A stretch of 64,000 nucleotides of DNA from Amycolatopsis sp. GM8 (GCF_021653975.1 NZ_JAJKFK010000001.1:1270863-1334862), one strand, 5' to 3'; positions 1 through 9,433 are shown, counted from the first letter of the stretch. Program-made: numbers and translations. The notes: generated from the sequence alone by a model not told the origin.

Positions 1-2
1 TC

Positions 3-353
3 GTGCGCGCGGGGCTGCTGGACGGGAACGTCGGCAGCTACGACCGCGCGTGGACCGCGCTGGTCCTGCACCGCGCGGCGACGGCGGCGGACCGGGCCCG
101 GATCTCGGAGGTCGGCCCGCTGGAAACGCTGCGGGCGCACGACGTGGCCAACCACACGGAGTACCTCGGCACGCTGTACGAATGGCTCCGCTTCCCCGGC
201 GATCCACGCGCGGCGGCCAAGGCGCTTCGCATTCACCCCAACACTTTCCGGTATCGCATGCGGCGGCTGCTGGAGCTGGTGCCGCTGGATCTGGACGATC
301 CGGACGTGCGGCTGGCACTGATCACGCAACTCGTCGCGCTCCGGTGGTCGTGA
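3..353 (+). CDS. PucR-family transcriptional regulator, C-terminal part (5' truncated by window edge)
   Basis: Only the last 116 or so codons are in the window; the frame is open to the left edge, so the GTG at position 3 is probably an internal valine. The visible part is a helix-turn-helix domain of the PucR C-terminal type: a helical region, then the motif HPNTFRYRMRRLLEL, in which the HxNT-xRYR signature forms the recognition helix, followed by a leucine-rich end. Proteins of this family regulate purine, amino-acid or detoxification genes and usually carry an N-terminal sensor domain, which lies outside the window. The next gene starts 20 bases after the stop on the same strand, so co-transcription is possible. 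The domain call is firm; the ligand and targets are unknown. Confidence 0.8.
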   Translation: MRAGLLDGNVGSYDRAWTALVLHRAATAADRARISEVGPLETLRAHDVANHTEYLGTLYEWLRFPGDPRAAAKALRIHPNTFRYRMRRLLELVPLDLDDPDVRLALITQLVALRWS

Positions 354-373
354 GCCCGGCCTACGATGGACCG

Positions 374-1090
374 ATGTTCTCCGGATCCGTGGCGCAGCTG
401 CATCGCTGGCCGGTCAAGTCGTTGCGGGGCGAGGAAGTCGACGCCGCGCGGTTCGACGACCGGGGTATGGCCGGCGACCGCGCGCACGCGCTGATCGACC
501 TGCGCCCGAAGCGTGCGGGCAAGGTGCTCACGGTGCGCCAGAACCAGGAACTGCTGTCCTGGCGCGGTAGCTATCCCGGAGGGCCCGAAGAACCGCCGAC
601 GCTGTCCGCCCCGGACGGCACCGAATGGTCGTGGCGCGACCCGGCGCTGCCTGCCGCACTGAGCGAATCCCTTGGCCTGCCACTGGAACTGCGCGCCGAG
701 GAGGGTCAGCAAGATCGCGGACCGACCGTGCTCGTGACGGTCGAGGCCTCCCGCCAGGCGCTCGAGAACGAACTGGGCGGGCCGGTCGAGCTGGCCCGGT
801 TCCGCCCGAACCTGCACGTGGACCTCGACGCCCCTGCCTTCGCCGAACAGGACTGGGGCGAGGGCACGGCGATCACCGTCGGCGACGTGGTGCTGGAGAT
901 CGTCGGCGCGCGGGCCGGCCCGTGCATCCGCTGCGCGGTACCGAGCTGGGACCCGGCCGGCCGCGAGCGGTGGCCGAAGCTGCAGACCTGGATCATCGAG
1001 CAGCACGAGAACAAGTTCGGCCTGATCATGCGCGTGACCAGGCCCGGCACGATCCGCACCGGCGACGCCGTCTGGGCGCGGCCCGCGTAG
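374..1090 (+). CDS. MOSC domain-containing protein (YcbX/MOSC N-terminal barrel type)
   Basis: A protein of 238 residues starting at ATG 374; the frame stays open upstream into the previous gene, but homology begins at MFSGSVAQLHRWPVKSLRGE, the usual opening of MOSC N-terminal beta-barrel proteins. The C-terminal half holds the MOSC core with the sulfur-carrier-type motif GPCIRCAVPSWDP, whose cysteines (C-x2-C) are the family's likely molybdenum or sulfur ligands. Related proteins (YcbX, YiiM, mARC) work in molybdenum-dependent N-hydroxylamine reduction or sulfur transfer. No molybdopterin biosynthesis gene is nearby, so the partner is unknown. No strong Shine-Dalgarno precedes the ATG. Its stop lies one base from the convergent quinone oxidoreductase gene. 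Confidence 0.82.
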   Translation: MFSGSVAQLHRWPVKSLRGEEVDAARFDDRGMAGDRAHALIDLRPKRAGKVLTVRQNQELLSWRGSYPGGPEEPPTLSAPDGTEWSWRDPALPAALSESLGLPLELRAEEGQQDRGPTVLVTVEASRQALENELGGPVELARFRPNLHVDLDAPAFAEQDWGEGTAITVGDVVLEIVGARAGPCIRCAVPSWDPAGRERWPKLQTWIIEQHENKFGLIMRVTRPGTIRTGDAVWARPA

Positions 1091-1091
1091 C

Positions 1092-2036
1092 TCAGGGCAC
1101 CAGCAGGGTTTTGCCGATCGTGGCGCGGGTTTCGATCGCGCGGTGGGCGTCGGCGGCGCGGTCGAGCGGGAAGCGCTGGCCGATCACCGGGGTCAGGCGA
1201 CCGGTGGCCCCGTCCTCCAGCGCGCTCTCGGTGAAGGCACGCAAATCCTCCGGGGTACCGGAGATGCCGCGGCGGATGGCGACGCCGCGTGCGGCCGCGT
1301 CGTCGTCCGACACCGGGGTCCACGCGCCGCTCGCCAGGCCGTACACGACCATCCGGCCGCCGGGCTCGAGCAGCGGGAACGCGGTGGCCCCGAGTTCGCC
1401 TCCCACCCCATCGAAGACGACGTCGACCTGCCCCACCTCCGCTGCCCAGCCCGCGGCCGAATAGTCGACCACCCGATCGGCGCCCAGGTCCGCCGCGACC
1501 GCGCCCTTGCGCGGCCCTCCCGCGGCGGCGACCACCTTCGCCCCGGCGTGCTCGGCCAGCTGCACCAGCAGGCTCCCGACCCCGCCGGCCGCCGCCAGGA
1601 CGAGCACGCGCTCCCCCGCACCCACTGTGGCGGCCCGCATCAGCAGTTTGGCTGTCCGGCCGTCAGCCAGTAGGGCGACCGCGGCGTCCAGCGCGAGCCC
1701 GTCGGGCACGATCAGCGGCGACGCGGCGGGCACGACCGCTTGTTCGGCGTAACCGCCGGTCCCGCCGGTGCTGGCCACGACCTGCTGACCGACCAGGTCG
1801 TGGTGGACGCCCGCGCCGACGCTGGTGATCACCCCGCCGACCCCGTTACCGGGAATGACCGGCGGCTGGACCTGGAAGGGGTTCATCCCGCCGGACCGGA
1901 ACTGGGTCTCGACGAAGGTGATGTTGGCGAATGTCACGGCGATCAGGGCCTGCCCAGGACCCGGTACCGGATCGGGTGCTTCGCCGGGCTGCAGCACGTC
2001 GGGTCCGCCGAACTCCTTCAACCACACGGCTCTCAT
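1092..2036 (-). CDS. Zinc-independent quinone oxidoreductase / NADPH-dependent alcohol dehydrogenase (MDR family)
   Basis: A 314-residue medium-chain dehydrogenase/reductase starting at ATG 2036 (MRAVWLKEFGG, the typical opening); an in-frame ATG five codons upstream is less likely. The N-terminal GroES-like domain lacks the cysteine and histidine zinc ligands (GNGVGGVITSVG in place of GHE with Cys), so it belongs to the zinc-free quinone reductase/zeta-crystallin branch. The nucleotide-binding loop is AAAGGVGSLLVQLA at about residues 145-160. Such enzymes reduce quinones or activated double bonds with NADPH. It is divergent from alanine dehydrogenase, with a 153-base spacer between the two starts. 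The substrate cannot be read from sequence. Confidence 0.85.
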   Translation of the reverse strand: MRAVWLKEFGGPDVLQPGEAPDPVPGPGQALIAVTFANITFVETQFRSGGMNPFQVQPPVIPGNGVGGVITSVGAGVHHDLVGQQVVASTGGTGGYAEQAVVPAASPLIVPDGLALDAAVALLADGRTAKLLMRAATVGAGERVLVLAAAGGVGSLLVQLAEHAGAKVVAAAGGPRKGAVAADLGADRVVDYSAAGWAAEVGQVDVVFDGVGGELGATAFPLLEPGGRMVVYGLASGAWTPVSDDDAAARGVAIRRGISGTPEDLRAFTESALEDGATGRLTPVIGQRFPLDRAADAHRAIETRATIGKTLLVP

Positions 2037-2189
2037 GAAGCCAGCCTGCATCCTCCAGTTAGGTGGAGGTCAACACGCTGTCGTGCGGCAACCATCCACC
2101 GGAGCGAGGATTGTCGTGGGCGAACGATGACACCGCCATCCGAGTGCATCACCGTAGGTATCCGACGCCCACAGCGACCAGGAGGCCCC

Positions 2190-3305
2190 GTGCGTATCGC
2201 CATTCCCAAGGAGATCAAGAAGCACGAATACCGGGTGGCGGTCACCCCTGCCGGAGTCCACGAGCTGACCCGGCGCGGCCACCAGGTGTTCATCGAAACC
2301 ACCGCAGGCCTCGGCTCGGCGATCACGGACGACGACTACGCCGCCGCCGGCGCGAAGGTACTGGCGACCGCCGACGAGGTGTGGGCGGAGGGCGATCTCG
2401 TGCTGAAGGTCAAGGAGCCCATCGCCGTGGAGTACCCGCGGCTGCGCGCGGACCAGGTGCTGTTCACGTATCTCCACCTGGCGGCCGACCGTGCCCTGAC
2501 CGAAGCCTTGCTCAACGCGGGCACGACCGCCATCGCCTACGAAACCGTGCAAACCGCAACCGGCGCTCTGCCATTGCTGGCGCCGATGTCGGAGGTGGCG
2601 GGCCGGCTGGCGCCACAGGTGGGCGCCTATGCCCTCATGAAGCCCTCCGGCGGCCGCGGCGTCCTCCCCGGCGGCATCCCCGGTGTCCTTCCGGCGCGGG
2701 TGGTCGTGATCGGCGGCGGTGTGGCGGGCCTGAACGCGGCACGGATCGCCCTGGGGCTCGGGTCCGATGTGGAAATCCTGGACACCAATGTGGACCGTCT
2801 GCGTCAGATCGACCAAGACTTCAACGGCCGCATCAAGACCGTCACTTCCACGGCCTTCGCCATCGAACAGTCGCTCCTGCAAGCAGACCTGGTGATCGGC
2901 GCCGTCCTCATCCCAGGCGCCAAGGCACCAAAGCTCGTCTCGAACGACCTGGTCTCGCGCATGAAACCAGGCAGCGTCCTGGTCGACATCGCCATCGACC
3001 AAGGCGGCTGCTTCGCGGACTCCCACCCCACCACCCACGACGCCCCCACCTACGCCGTCCACAACTCGATCTTCTACTGCGTCGCCAACATGCCCGGCGC
3101 CGTCCCCACCACAAGCACCCAAGGCCTAACAAACGTAACCCTGCCTTACGCGGTCGCACTCGCAGACCGAGGCTGGCAAACCGCTCTCAACAATGACGCG
3201 TCATTGGCAAAGGGTTTGAACACCCATCAAGGCGCCCTGACAAATGCCCCCGTCGCCACCGCCCACGAGATCCCCCACACACCCCTGGAAAACATCCTGA
3301 CCTAA
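2190..3305 (+). CDS. ald: Alanine dehydrogenase
   Basis: A 371-residue protein, exactly the family's usual length. The GTG start at 2190 follows a strong AGGAGG at 2180-2185 and gives VRIAIPKEIKKHEYRVAVTP, the classic N-terminus; Lys and Arg in this stretch bind pyruvate. The signature KVKEP is at about residue 75. The Rossmann loop VVIGGGVAGLNAARIALGLG is near residues 172-191, and MPGAVPTTST is near the C-terminus. It catalyses reversible oxidative deamination of L-alanine to pyruvate with NAD+ and is used for alanine catabolism and redox balancing. The upstream spacer (2037-2189) shows no clear AldR/Lrp-type operator by eye. Two strong hairpins follow the gene. Confidence 0.96.
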   Translation: MRIAIPKEIKKHEYRVAVTPAGVHELTRRGHQVFIETTAGLGSAITDDDYAAAGAKVLATADEVWAEGDLVLKVKEPIAVEYPRLRADQVLFTYLHLAADRALTEALLNAGTTAIAYETVQTATGALPLLAPMSEVAGRLAPQVGAYALMKPSGGRGVLPGGIPGVLPARVVVIGGGVAGLNAARIALGLGSDVEILDTNVDRLRQIDQDFNGRIKTVTSTAFAIEQSLLQADLVIGAVLIPGAKAPKLVSNDLVSRMKPGSVLVDIAIDQGGCFADSHPTTHDAPTYAVHNSIFYCVANMPGAVPTTSTQGLTNVTLPYAVALADRGWQTALNNDASLAKGLNTHQGALTNAPVATAHEIPHTPLENILT

Positions 3306-3372
3306 CGCCGTACAACAGGAATTCCTATACACAGCAACACAACCACACAAACCGGCACCGAAGGATGGGGGT

Positions 3373-3416
3373 CCGGGGGAAGCCCCCGGGCGGGGTTTGG
3401 GGGTCGCACCCCCAAA
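3373..3416. terminator. Tandem stem-loops downstream of ald
   Basis: Two adjacent hairpins: CCGGGGG at 3373-3379 pairs with CCCCCGG at 3383-3389 around a 3-base loop, and TTTGGGGGT at 3396-3404 pairs with ACCCCCAAA at 3408-3416. Such GC-rich tandem stems without a long U-tract are common at actinomycete gene ends. They lie 68 bases after the ald stop, so termination of ald is the simplest role. Read on the minus strand, the second stem is preceded by a T-run. Confidence 0.7.
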
Positions 3417-3716
3417 AAAGACGCGAGGTTGAGCAAACAGGAAAGGCGCAGCAAAGCGCGACGAACAGGGGCGGCCCGCTCAACCAGCCTGGGGGTCACT
3501 GGGAGCGGGCCGCCAACCACTAGCTTAGGTGGTCTTGGCGGACTTCGCTGCATGGGGTTGGGGTTTTATCGAAATACTTCTTCACGGTCAGTCACGGAAC
3601 GTCGTGATTCACCGACCGACAGGTAGTTTCCCCCTTCGGTGCCCATGGCGGACATCGATGAGGCAGGATGTCGGCTTGCGCCGAGTTCACCCATTCGCCG
3701 GATCGAGGGGGAAGTG
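3417..3716. other. Non-coding spacer between ald terminator and ABC operon
   Basis: No credible coding region is present; short open frames here lack ribosome sites and family resemblance. The stretch is less GC-rich than its surroundings around 3520-3630 and should contain the promoter of the ABC operon that starts at 3717. I cannot place the -10 and -35 elements with confidence. Confidence 0.5.
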
Positions 3717-4796
3717 ATGCAGAACGACGGTAGCGGCCGGATAGTCGTGCAGGGGTTGAGCAAGACGTTCGGGCCGGTCGCGGCTGTGCAAAACCTGAGT
3801 TTCGTGGTGGAACCGGGTGCGGTTACGGGGTTCCTGGGCCCGAACGGTGCCGGGAAGACCACGACGTTGCGGATGATCCTCGGGCTGGTGACGCCGACGG
3901 CGGGGGTCGCGACGATCAGTGGTCTGCGTTACGACCAGCTGGGTTATCCGGCGCGGATCGTGGGCGCGGTGCTGGAGAACGAGGGCTTCCATCCGAAGCG
4001 GACGGCGCGCAATCACCTGCGGATCTACGCGGCGGCGATCGGGATGCCGGATCAGCGGGCGGACGAGGTGCTGGCGCTGGTGGGCCTTACGACTGCCGCG
4101 AACCGGAAACCGGGCGAGTTCTCGCTCGGTATGCGGCAGCGGCTGGCGCTGGCGACGGCGCTGCTGGGCAATCCACAGGTGCTGGTGCTGGACGAGCCGG
4201 CGAACGGGCTGGACCCGGAGGGGATCCTTTGGCTGCGCAACTTCTTGCGCGCGTACGCCCGGGAGGGCCGGACGGTGCTGGTGTCGAGTCACCTGCTGTC
4301 CGAAGTGGAGCAGACGATCGATCAGGTGGTGATCATCAGCCACGGCGTGACGCGGTACTTCGGTTCGCTGGAGCAGTTGCGGGCGGGCCAGCAGTCGCGG
4401 GTGCTGGTGCAGGCGGCTGATCCGAACGCGCTGGTGAAAGCGTTGCAGGAAGCGGGCTTCACCCAGTTGGAGACGACGCCGGACGGGCGGGTCGCGGTGC
4501 TGGGCGCGACGCGGGAGCAGATCGGTGACCTGACCGCGAAGGCGGGGCTCGCGGTGTACGGCATGGAGGAGGACCGCGCCGATCTGGAGAAGTTGTTCTT
4601 CCAGCTGACCAACGGCGGGTACTCGGCGGCGCAGTATCAGCCACAGCAGCAGCAGTATCCGCCGCCTCCGGCCGGCGGCTGGGGTCCGCCACCTGCGCCA
4701 CCGCAGGCCGGTTATCCCCCGCAGCAGCCGTATCAGACACCGCCTGGCGGCTACCAGCAGCCGGGGCCGTACCAGGGTTGGGGAGGGCAGCGCTGA
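3717..4796 (+). CDS. ABC transporter ATP-binding protein with Pro/Gln/Tyr-rich C-terminal tail
   Basis: A 359-residue protein; ATG 3717 follows the purine-rich GAGGGGGA at 3705-3712 (a GTG one codon earlier is possible). It has a full ATPase domain: Walker A GPNGAGKTTT near residue 43, signature FSLGMRQRLALATALL, Walker B VLVLDEPANGLDP and the switch histidine in SSHLLSE. This is the DrrA/CcmA-type subclass that pairs with ABC-2 permeases. The last 55 or so residues (from YSAAQYQPQQQQYPPP) are low complexity, made of P, Q, Y and G repeats, which is unusual for an ATPase subunit. The gene overlaps the permease (TGATG), so the two products are made together as an exporter. The substrate is unknown. 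Confidence 0.9.
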   Translation: MQNDGSGRIVVQGLSKTFGPVAAVQNLSFVVEPGAVTGFLGPNGAGKTTTLRMILGLVTPTAGVATISGLRYDQLGYPARIVGAVLENEGFHPKRTARNHLRIYAAAIGMPDQRADEVLALVGLTTAANRKPGEFSLGMRQRLALATALLGNPQVLVLDEPANGLDPEGILWLRNFLRAYAREGRTVLVSSHLLSEVEQTIDQVVIISHGVTRYFGSLEQLRAGQQSRVLVQAADPNALVKALQEAGFTQLETTPDGRVAVLGATREQIGDLTAKAGLAVYGMEEDRADLEKLFFQLTNGGYSAAQYQPQQQQYPPPPAGGWGPPPAPPQAGYPPQQPYQTPPGGYQQPGPYQGWGGQR

Positions 4797-5680
4797 TGGG
4801 CCGGTTGCTCGTCGCGGAGTTCCGCAAGACGTTCACCACGAAGCTGTGGTGGGCGCTGATGATCCCGGCGGTGCTGCTGGCCTTCGGGTTCGCGCTGGGC
4901 TGGGGCGCGTTCGCCAACGAGATCGGCGACGTGCTGACCAGTTCCGAGACGCAGATCATCGCGCAGGCGCTGGGGATCCAGACCGGGAACCTGCCGATGG
5001 GGTTGCTGGCGATCGGGCACGGGATCAACATCGGGCTGACGTTCGCGGTGATCTTCGGGGTGTTCGCGCTGGCGGGCGAGTACCGCAGCAAGACGATCAC
5101 CACGACGTTCCTGACGGCGCCGAACCGGGTGTCGGTGCTGACCGCGAAAATGCTCACCTACGCCGTCTGGGGTGCGATCTACGGGCTCGCGGTCGCCGCG
5201 GTGTCGAGTCTCGGCATCGCGATCACCGTGGACGGCTCGCGGTTGCCGACCAGTGGCCAGTGGCTCGGTGTGATCGGCGCGAGCGTGCTGGCCGGTGTGC
5301 TCTCGACGCTGTTCGGTATCGGTGTCGGCGCGGTGTGGAACAGCGTCGTCGGCAGCGTGGTGACCCTGGTGATCTACCTGTTGATCATCGAGAACGTGCT
5401 GGTGCTGCTGTTCTACGGGCTGTGGCGGGTCGACTGGCTGGGCGCGGTGCTGCCGAACGGCACGATGAACGGGATCGTGGGCGCGATCGGGGCGCAGGCG
5501 TTCGGTGCGGCGGGCGTGAAGCTGCCTGGTCTGGACGCGGAGACGCAGTGGTCGCTGCAGTACATCGCGGGTGCGCCGGGCGCGCTCTCGTGGTGGGCTT
5601 CGGCGCTGGTTTTCTTCGCCTGGACCGCGGTCTTCTTCGCCGGCGGCTGGGCCGTCAACCAGCGACGCGACATCACCTGA
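4796..5680 (+). CDS. ABC-2 type membrane permease
   Basis: A 294-residue integral membrane protein starting at ATG 4796, whose A is the last base of the preceding TGA; GGGAGGG lies just upstream inside the ATPase gene. About six hydrophobic segments are visible: near residues 20-40, 65-85, 105-135, 150-175, 180-205 and 262-285. The N-terminal amphipathic stretch LLVAEFRKTFTTKLWW is typical of ABC-2 permeases. It forms the membrane channel partner of the upstream ATPase, so this is a two-gene exporter of undetermined substrate. The fused exporter gene starts 24 bases downstream and may be in the same transcript. Confidence 0.88.
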   Translation: MGRLLVAEFRKTFTTKLWWALMIPAVLLAFGFALGWGAFANEIGDVLTSSETQIIAQALGIQTGNLPMGLLAIGHGINIGLTFAVIFGVFALAGEYRSKTITTTFLTAPNRVSVLTAKMLTYAVWGAIYGLAVAAVSSLGIAITVDGSRLPTSGQWLGVIGASVLAGVLSTLFGIGVGAVWNSVVGSVVTLVIYLLIIENVLVLLFYGLWRVDWLGAVLPNGTMNGIVGAIGAQAFGAAGVKLPGLDAETQWSLQYIAGAPGALSWWASALVFFAWTAVFFAGGWAVNQRRDIT

Positions 5681-5704
5681 ACAAACCGGCATACGCTGGA
5701 GCGT

Positions 5705-8700
5705 GTGACCGCTGCTGCCTCCACCACCACTGAACCCCGGACCGGCTGGATCCGGAGACTCGCCGCCGCCTCGTGGCGGCATCCGTGGCTCGTCGTGCTG
5801 TCGCTCGGCGCGGCCGTCGTCAGCGTCGGCTTCCAGGCCGCGAGCCCGCTGCTGGTGAAGGTCGCGGTCGACGACGCGGTCGGCGGCCGCACGGCCGGCC
5901 TGGGGATTCTCGCCGCCGGGCTGGTGGGCGTGCAGGTGCTGATGTTCGCGACCGCGTTCGTGCGCCGGTACGTGGGCGGGCGGCTCGCCCTGGATGTGCA
6001 GCACGATCTGCGCCAGGCGGTGTTCGGCGCGGTGTCGCGTTTGGACGGTGGGAAGCAGGACTCGCTGCGCACCGGGCAGGTCGTCTCGCGCGCGATCACC
6101 GACCTGCAGCTGGTCGTGTCGCTGCTGATGATGACGCCGGTTTCGGCCGGTTCCATCATTTTCGCCCTGTTCTCCCTCGGCGCGATGTTGTGGATGTCAC
6201 CCGGGTTGACGCTGATCGCGCTGGTCGTCGTGCCGGCGGTCGCGATCGTGGCCGGTGCCGCCCGCAAGCGGCTGTTCCCCGCGACCTGGTCGGCGCAGCA
6301 GCGCGCGGCGGACCTGGCCCAGCACGTCGAGGAGACGGTGACCGGGGTCCGCGTGGTGAAGGGCTTCGGGCAGGAGGCGCGCGAGGTCGCGCGGCTGGAA
6401 AAGACCGGGCGGAAGCTGTTCTCCGAACGCCTGCGCGCGGCCCGGCTGTCGGCCGTGCCGACGGCGACGACGTCCGCGCTGCCTGCCGCCGGACAGGTGG
6501 CCGTGCTGGCGTTCGGCGGTGTGCTGGCGCTGCACGGCGACGTGAGTCTCGGCACGTTCCTCGCGTTCGCCAGCTACGTCTCGGGCTTGATCGGGCCGGC
6601 GCGGATGCTGTCCGGGATGATCGTGCAGGCGCAGCTGACGCGCGCGGGCGCGGACCGGGTGTACGAGCTGATCGACGCGCAGCCCGAGGTCCGTGACAAG
6701 CCGGACGCGCGGTCGCTGCCGGACGGGCCGCTCGGCATCCGGCTCGACGACGTGAAGTTCGGTTACACGCGGTCCGAACCGGTGCTGGACGGCCTGTCGC
6801 TCGAGGCGAAACCGGGCGAGACGCTCGCCCTGGTCGGCACGGCGGGCTCGGGCAAGTCGACGATTTCCCTGCTGCTGCCCCGGTTCTACGACGTGCACGC
6901 GGGGTCGGTGCGCCTCGGCGACTGTGACGTGCGGGACCTCCGCCTGGCCGAACTGCGCAAGGCGATCGGCGTGGTGTTCGAGGAGGCGTTCCTGTTCTCC
7001 ACGTCGATCCGCGACAACATCGCCTACGGCCGGCCTGACGCGAGCGACGAAGAGGTCTACGCCGCCGCGAAAGCCGCGGAGGCGCACGAGTTCATCATGT
7101 TGCTGCCCGAGGGCTACGACACGCTCGTCGGCGAGCGCGGGCTGACCCTGTCCGGCGGCCAGCGGCAACGGCTGGGCCTCGCCCGCGCGCTGATCACCGA
7201 TCCGCGCGTGCTGATCCTCGACGACGCGACCTCCGCCGTCGACACGGTGACCGAGGCCGCGATCCACGACACCCTGCGCGCGGTCACCGCGACCCGCACC
7301 ACGCTGCTCATCGCGCACCGCAAGTCCACGCTCGCGCTGGCCGACCGGATCGCCGTCCTGGACGCCGGCCGGGTCGTCGACGTGGGCACCGCCGAGGAGC
7401 TGGAAGAGCGCTGCGATCTGTACCGCGAGCTGGTGTCCGGGCCGGGTGAGGGGGTCGAGGAGAAGCATCGGGGCAAGTGCGAGGTCCGGCCGGAAACCGG
7501 GATCACACCGGAGTTGTGGCCCGAACCGGCCGCCCTGGACGACGCCGGGCAGCTCGCCGACGCGGCGCAACAACGTACGCCCGTGGCCCCGACCGCGATC
7601 TGGGGCGCGTTCGACGTGCCGCCGTCGGAGGAGCTCGTCGAGGGCGTGCGCAAGCTGCCGCCCGCGACGGACGTCCCGGCGCTTTCGGCCCACGACGTGA
7701 CCGAAGCGGATCCCCGGTTCAGCCTCGGCCGGCTGCTGCGGCCGGTGCGCGCGTTGCTGACGATGGTGATCGTGCTCGTCGGGCTGGACGCGGCGGCCGC
7801 GATCGCGTTGCCCGCGCTGTACCAGTACGGCGTGGACCACGGTGTCCGGCCGGGCGTCGAGTCGGTCGTGTGGTTCACCGCCGCGGCGGGCGCGCTGATC
7901 GTCGCGGCGGACTGGTTCGTGATCCGCTCGCAGACGCGGCTGACCGCCCGCGCCGGGGAAACCGTGCTGTACTCGTTGCGGGTGCGCAGTTACGCGCACC
8001 TGCAACGGCTCGGCCTCGACTACTACGAGCGCGAGCTGTCCGGCAAGATCATGACGCGGATGACCACGGACGTCGACGCGCTGTCGACGTTCCTGCAGAC
8101 CGGTGTCGCGCAGGCGGTGATCAGTGCGCTCACCCTCGTCGGGATCTCCGCGGCCTTGCTGGTCACCGACATTTCCCTTGCCCTGTACGCACTTTCGGTG
8201 CTCCCGGTGCTGATCATCGCGACCGTGATCTTCCGCCGGCTCGCCACCGCCGCCTACAACGAGGCGCGGGAAAAGGTGAGCGTGGTCAACGCCGACATGC
8301 AGGAGAACGTCAGTGGCCTGCGGGTCGCACAGGCCTACAGCCGCGAGGAGCGCTCGGCCGAGATGTTCGCGTCCCGCAGCGACGCCTACCGCCGCTCGCG
8401 GTTGCGCGCGCAGCGCTACGTCGCGACCTACTTCCCTTTCGTCACCATGCTTTCCGGGTTCGCCGAGGCGATCGTGCTGGTGGCGGGGGCGAACCGGGTC
8501 GCGGCCGGCACGCTGCCGATCGGCGTGCTGCTCGGTTTCCTGTTGTACCTCAACCTGTTCTTCTCACCGATCCAGCAGCTGTCCTCGGTGTTCGACGGGT
8601 ACCAGCAGGCGAAGGTCGGGTTGCGGCGGATCAGCGATCTGCTGCACACGCCGACGTCCGTCCCGCCGGCGGAGAACCCGGTGGCGGTGCCCGACCGGCT

Positions 8701-9433
8701 GTCCGGCGAGGTCACCTTCGACGCGGTGGACTTCTCCTATGCGGGCACGGATTCCCGTGCACTGGCGGACATCTCGCTCAAGGTGGTGCCCGGTGAGACG
8801 GTCGCGCTGGTGGGCGCGACCGGGGCGGGCAAGTCGACCGCGGTGAAGCTCGTCGCGCGGTTCTACGACGCGACCGGCGGCAAGGTTGGTATCGACGGCG
8901 TGGACGTTCGCGACTACGACCTGCCGGCACTGCGGCACCGGATGGGCGTGGTGCCGCAGGAGGCGCACCTGTTCTCCGGCACCGTCGCGGACAACGTGCG
9001 CTACGGCCGCCCGGACGCGAGCGACGCCGAGGTGGAAAGCGCGGTGCGTGCCGTCGGCGCGCTGGACGGCGTGGCCGCGCTGCCGTCAGGGTTCCGGCAG
9101 CAGGTCGGTGAGCGGGGCAAGTCGCTCTCGGCCGGTCAGCGGCAACTGATCGGGCTGGCGCGGGCCGAACTGGTCGACCCGGACGTGCTGCTGCTGGACG
9201 AGGCGACGGCGGCCCTGGACCCGTCCACGGAGGCCGCGGTGCTGCACGCAACGGAGAGCCTTTCCCGCCGCCGCACGACTTTCGTGGTGGCGCACCGGCT
9301 CGCGACGGCCGCCCGCGCGGACCGGATCGTCGTGCTCGACCACGGCCGTGTCGTCGAGCAGGGCTCGCACGAGCAGTTGGTCGCCGCGGGCGGGCACTAC
9401 GCGCAGCTGTGGCGCACGGGCAACCACGAGTGA
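5705..9433 (+). CDS. Fused heterodimer-type ABC exporter (TMD1-NBD1-TMD2-NBD2)
   Basis: One chain of 1242 residues (GTG 5705) holds two complete type IV (ABCB-like) half-exporters. The first membrane domain is at about 20-320, NBD1 at about 345-590 (Walker A GTAGSGKST near 376, signature LSGGQRQ near 481, Walker B ILDDATSAVD near 505), then a linker of about 100 residues. The second membrane domain is at about 680-970 and NBD2 at about 1000-1240 (Walker A GATGAGKST near 1036, signature LSAGQRQ near 1140, Walker B LLDEATAALD near 1162). NBD1 has Asp in place of the catalytic Glu and NBD2 has an altered signature; both changes fall in the same composite site, leaving one canonical and one degenerate ATP site. 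The length and layout resemble the mycobacterial multidrug exporter Rv0194. Drug or lipid export is an inference. Confidence 0.9.
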   Translation: MTAAASTTTEPRTGWIRRLAAASWRHPWLVVLSLGAAVVSVGFQAASPLLVKVAVDDAVGGRTAGLGILAAGLVGVQVLMFATAFVRRYVGGRLALDVQHDLRQAVFGAVSRLDGGKQDSLRTGQVVSRAITDLQLVVSLLMMTPVSAGSIIFALFSLGAMLWMSPGLTLIALVVVPAVAIVAGAARKRLFPATWSAQQRAADLAQHVEETVTGVRVVKGFGQEAREVARLEKTGRKLFSERLRAARLSAVPTATTSALPAAGQVAVLAFGGVLALHGDVSLGTFLAFASYVSGLIGPARMLSGMIVQAQLTRAGADRVYELIDAQPEVRDKPDARSLPDGPLGIRLDDVKFGYTRSEPVLDGLSLEAKPGETLALVGTAGSGKSTISLLLPRFYDVHAGSVRLGDCDVRDLRLAELRKAIGVVFEEAFLFSTSIRDNIAYGRPDASDEEVYAAAKAAEAHEFIMLLPEGYDTLVGERGLTLSGGQRQRLGLARALITDPRVLILDDATSAVDTVTEAAIHDTLRAVTATRTTLLIAHRKSTLALADRIAVLDAGRVVDVGTAEELEERCDLYRELVSGPGEGVEEKHRGKCEVRPETGITPELWPEPAALDDAGQLADAAQQRTPVAPTAIWGAFDVPPSEELVEGVRKLPPATDVPALSAHDVTEADPRFSLGRLLRPVRALLTMVIVLVGLDAAAAIALPALYQYGVDHGVRPGVESVVWFTAAAGALIVAADWFVIRSQTRLTARAGETVLYSLRVRSYAHLQRLGLDYYERELSGKIMTRMTTDVDALSTFLQTGVAQAVISALTLVGISAALLVTDISLALYALSVLPVLIIATVIFRRLATAAYNEAREKVSVVNADMQENVSGLRVAQAYSREERSAEMFASRSDAYRRSRLRAQRYVATYFPFVTMLSGFAEAIVLVAGANRVAAGTLPIGVLLGFLLYLNLFFSPIQQLSSVFDGYQQAKVGLRRISDLLHTPTSVPPAENPVAVPDRLSGEVTFDAVDFSYAGTDSRALADISLKVVPGETVALVGATGAGKSTAVKLVARFYDATGGKVGIDGVDVRDYDLPALRHRMGVVPQEAHLFSGTVADNVRYGRPDASDAEVESAVRAVGALDGVAALPSGFRQQVGERGKSLSAGQRQLIGLARAELVDPDVLLLDEATAALDPSTEAAVLHATESLSRRRTTFVVAHRLATAARADRIVVLDHGRVVEQGSHEQLVAAGGHYAQLWRTGNHE

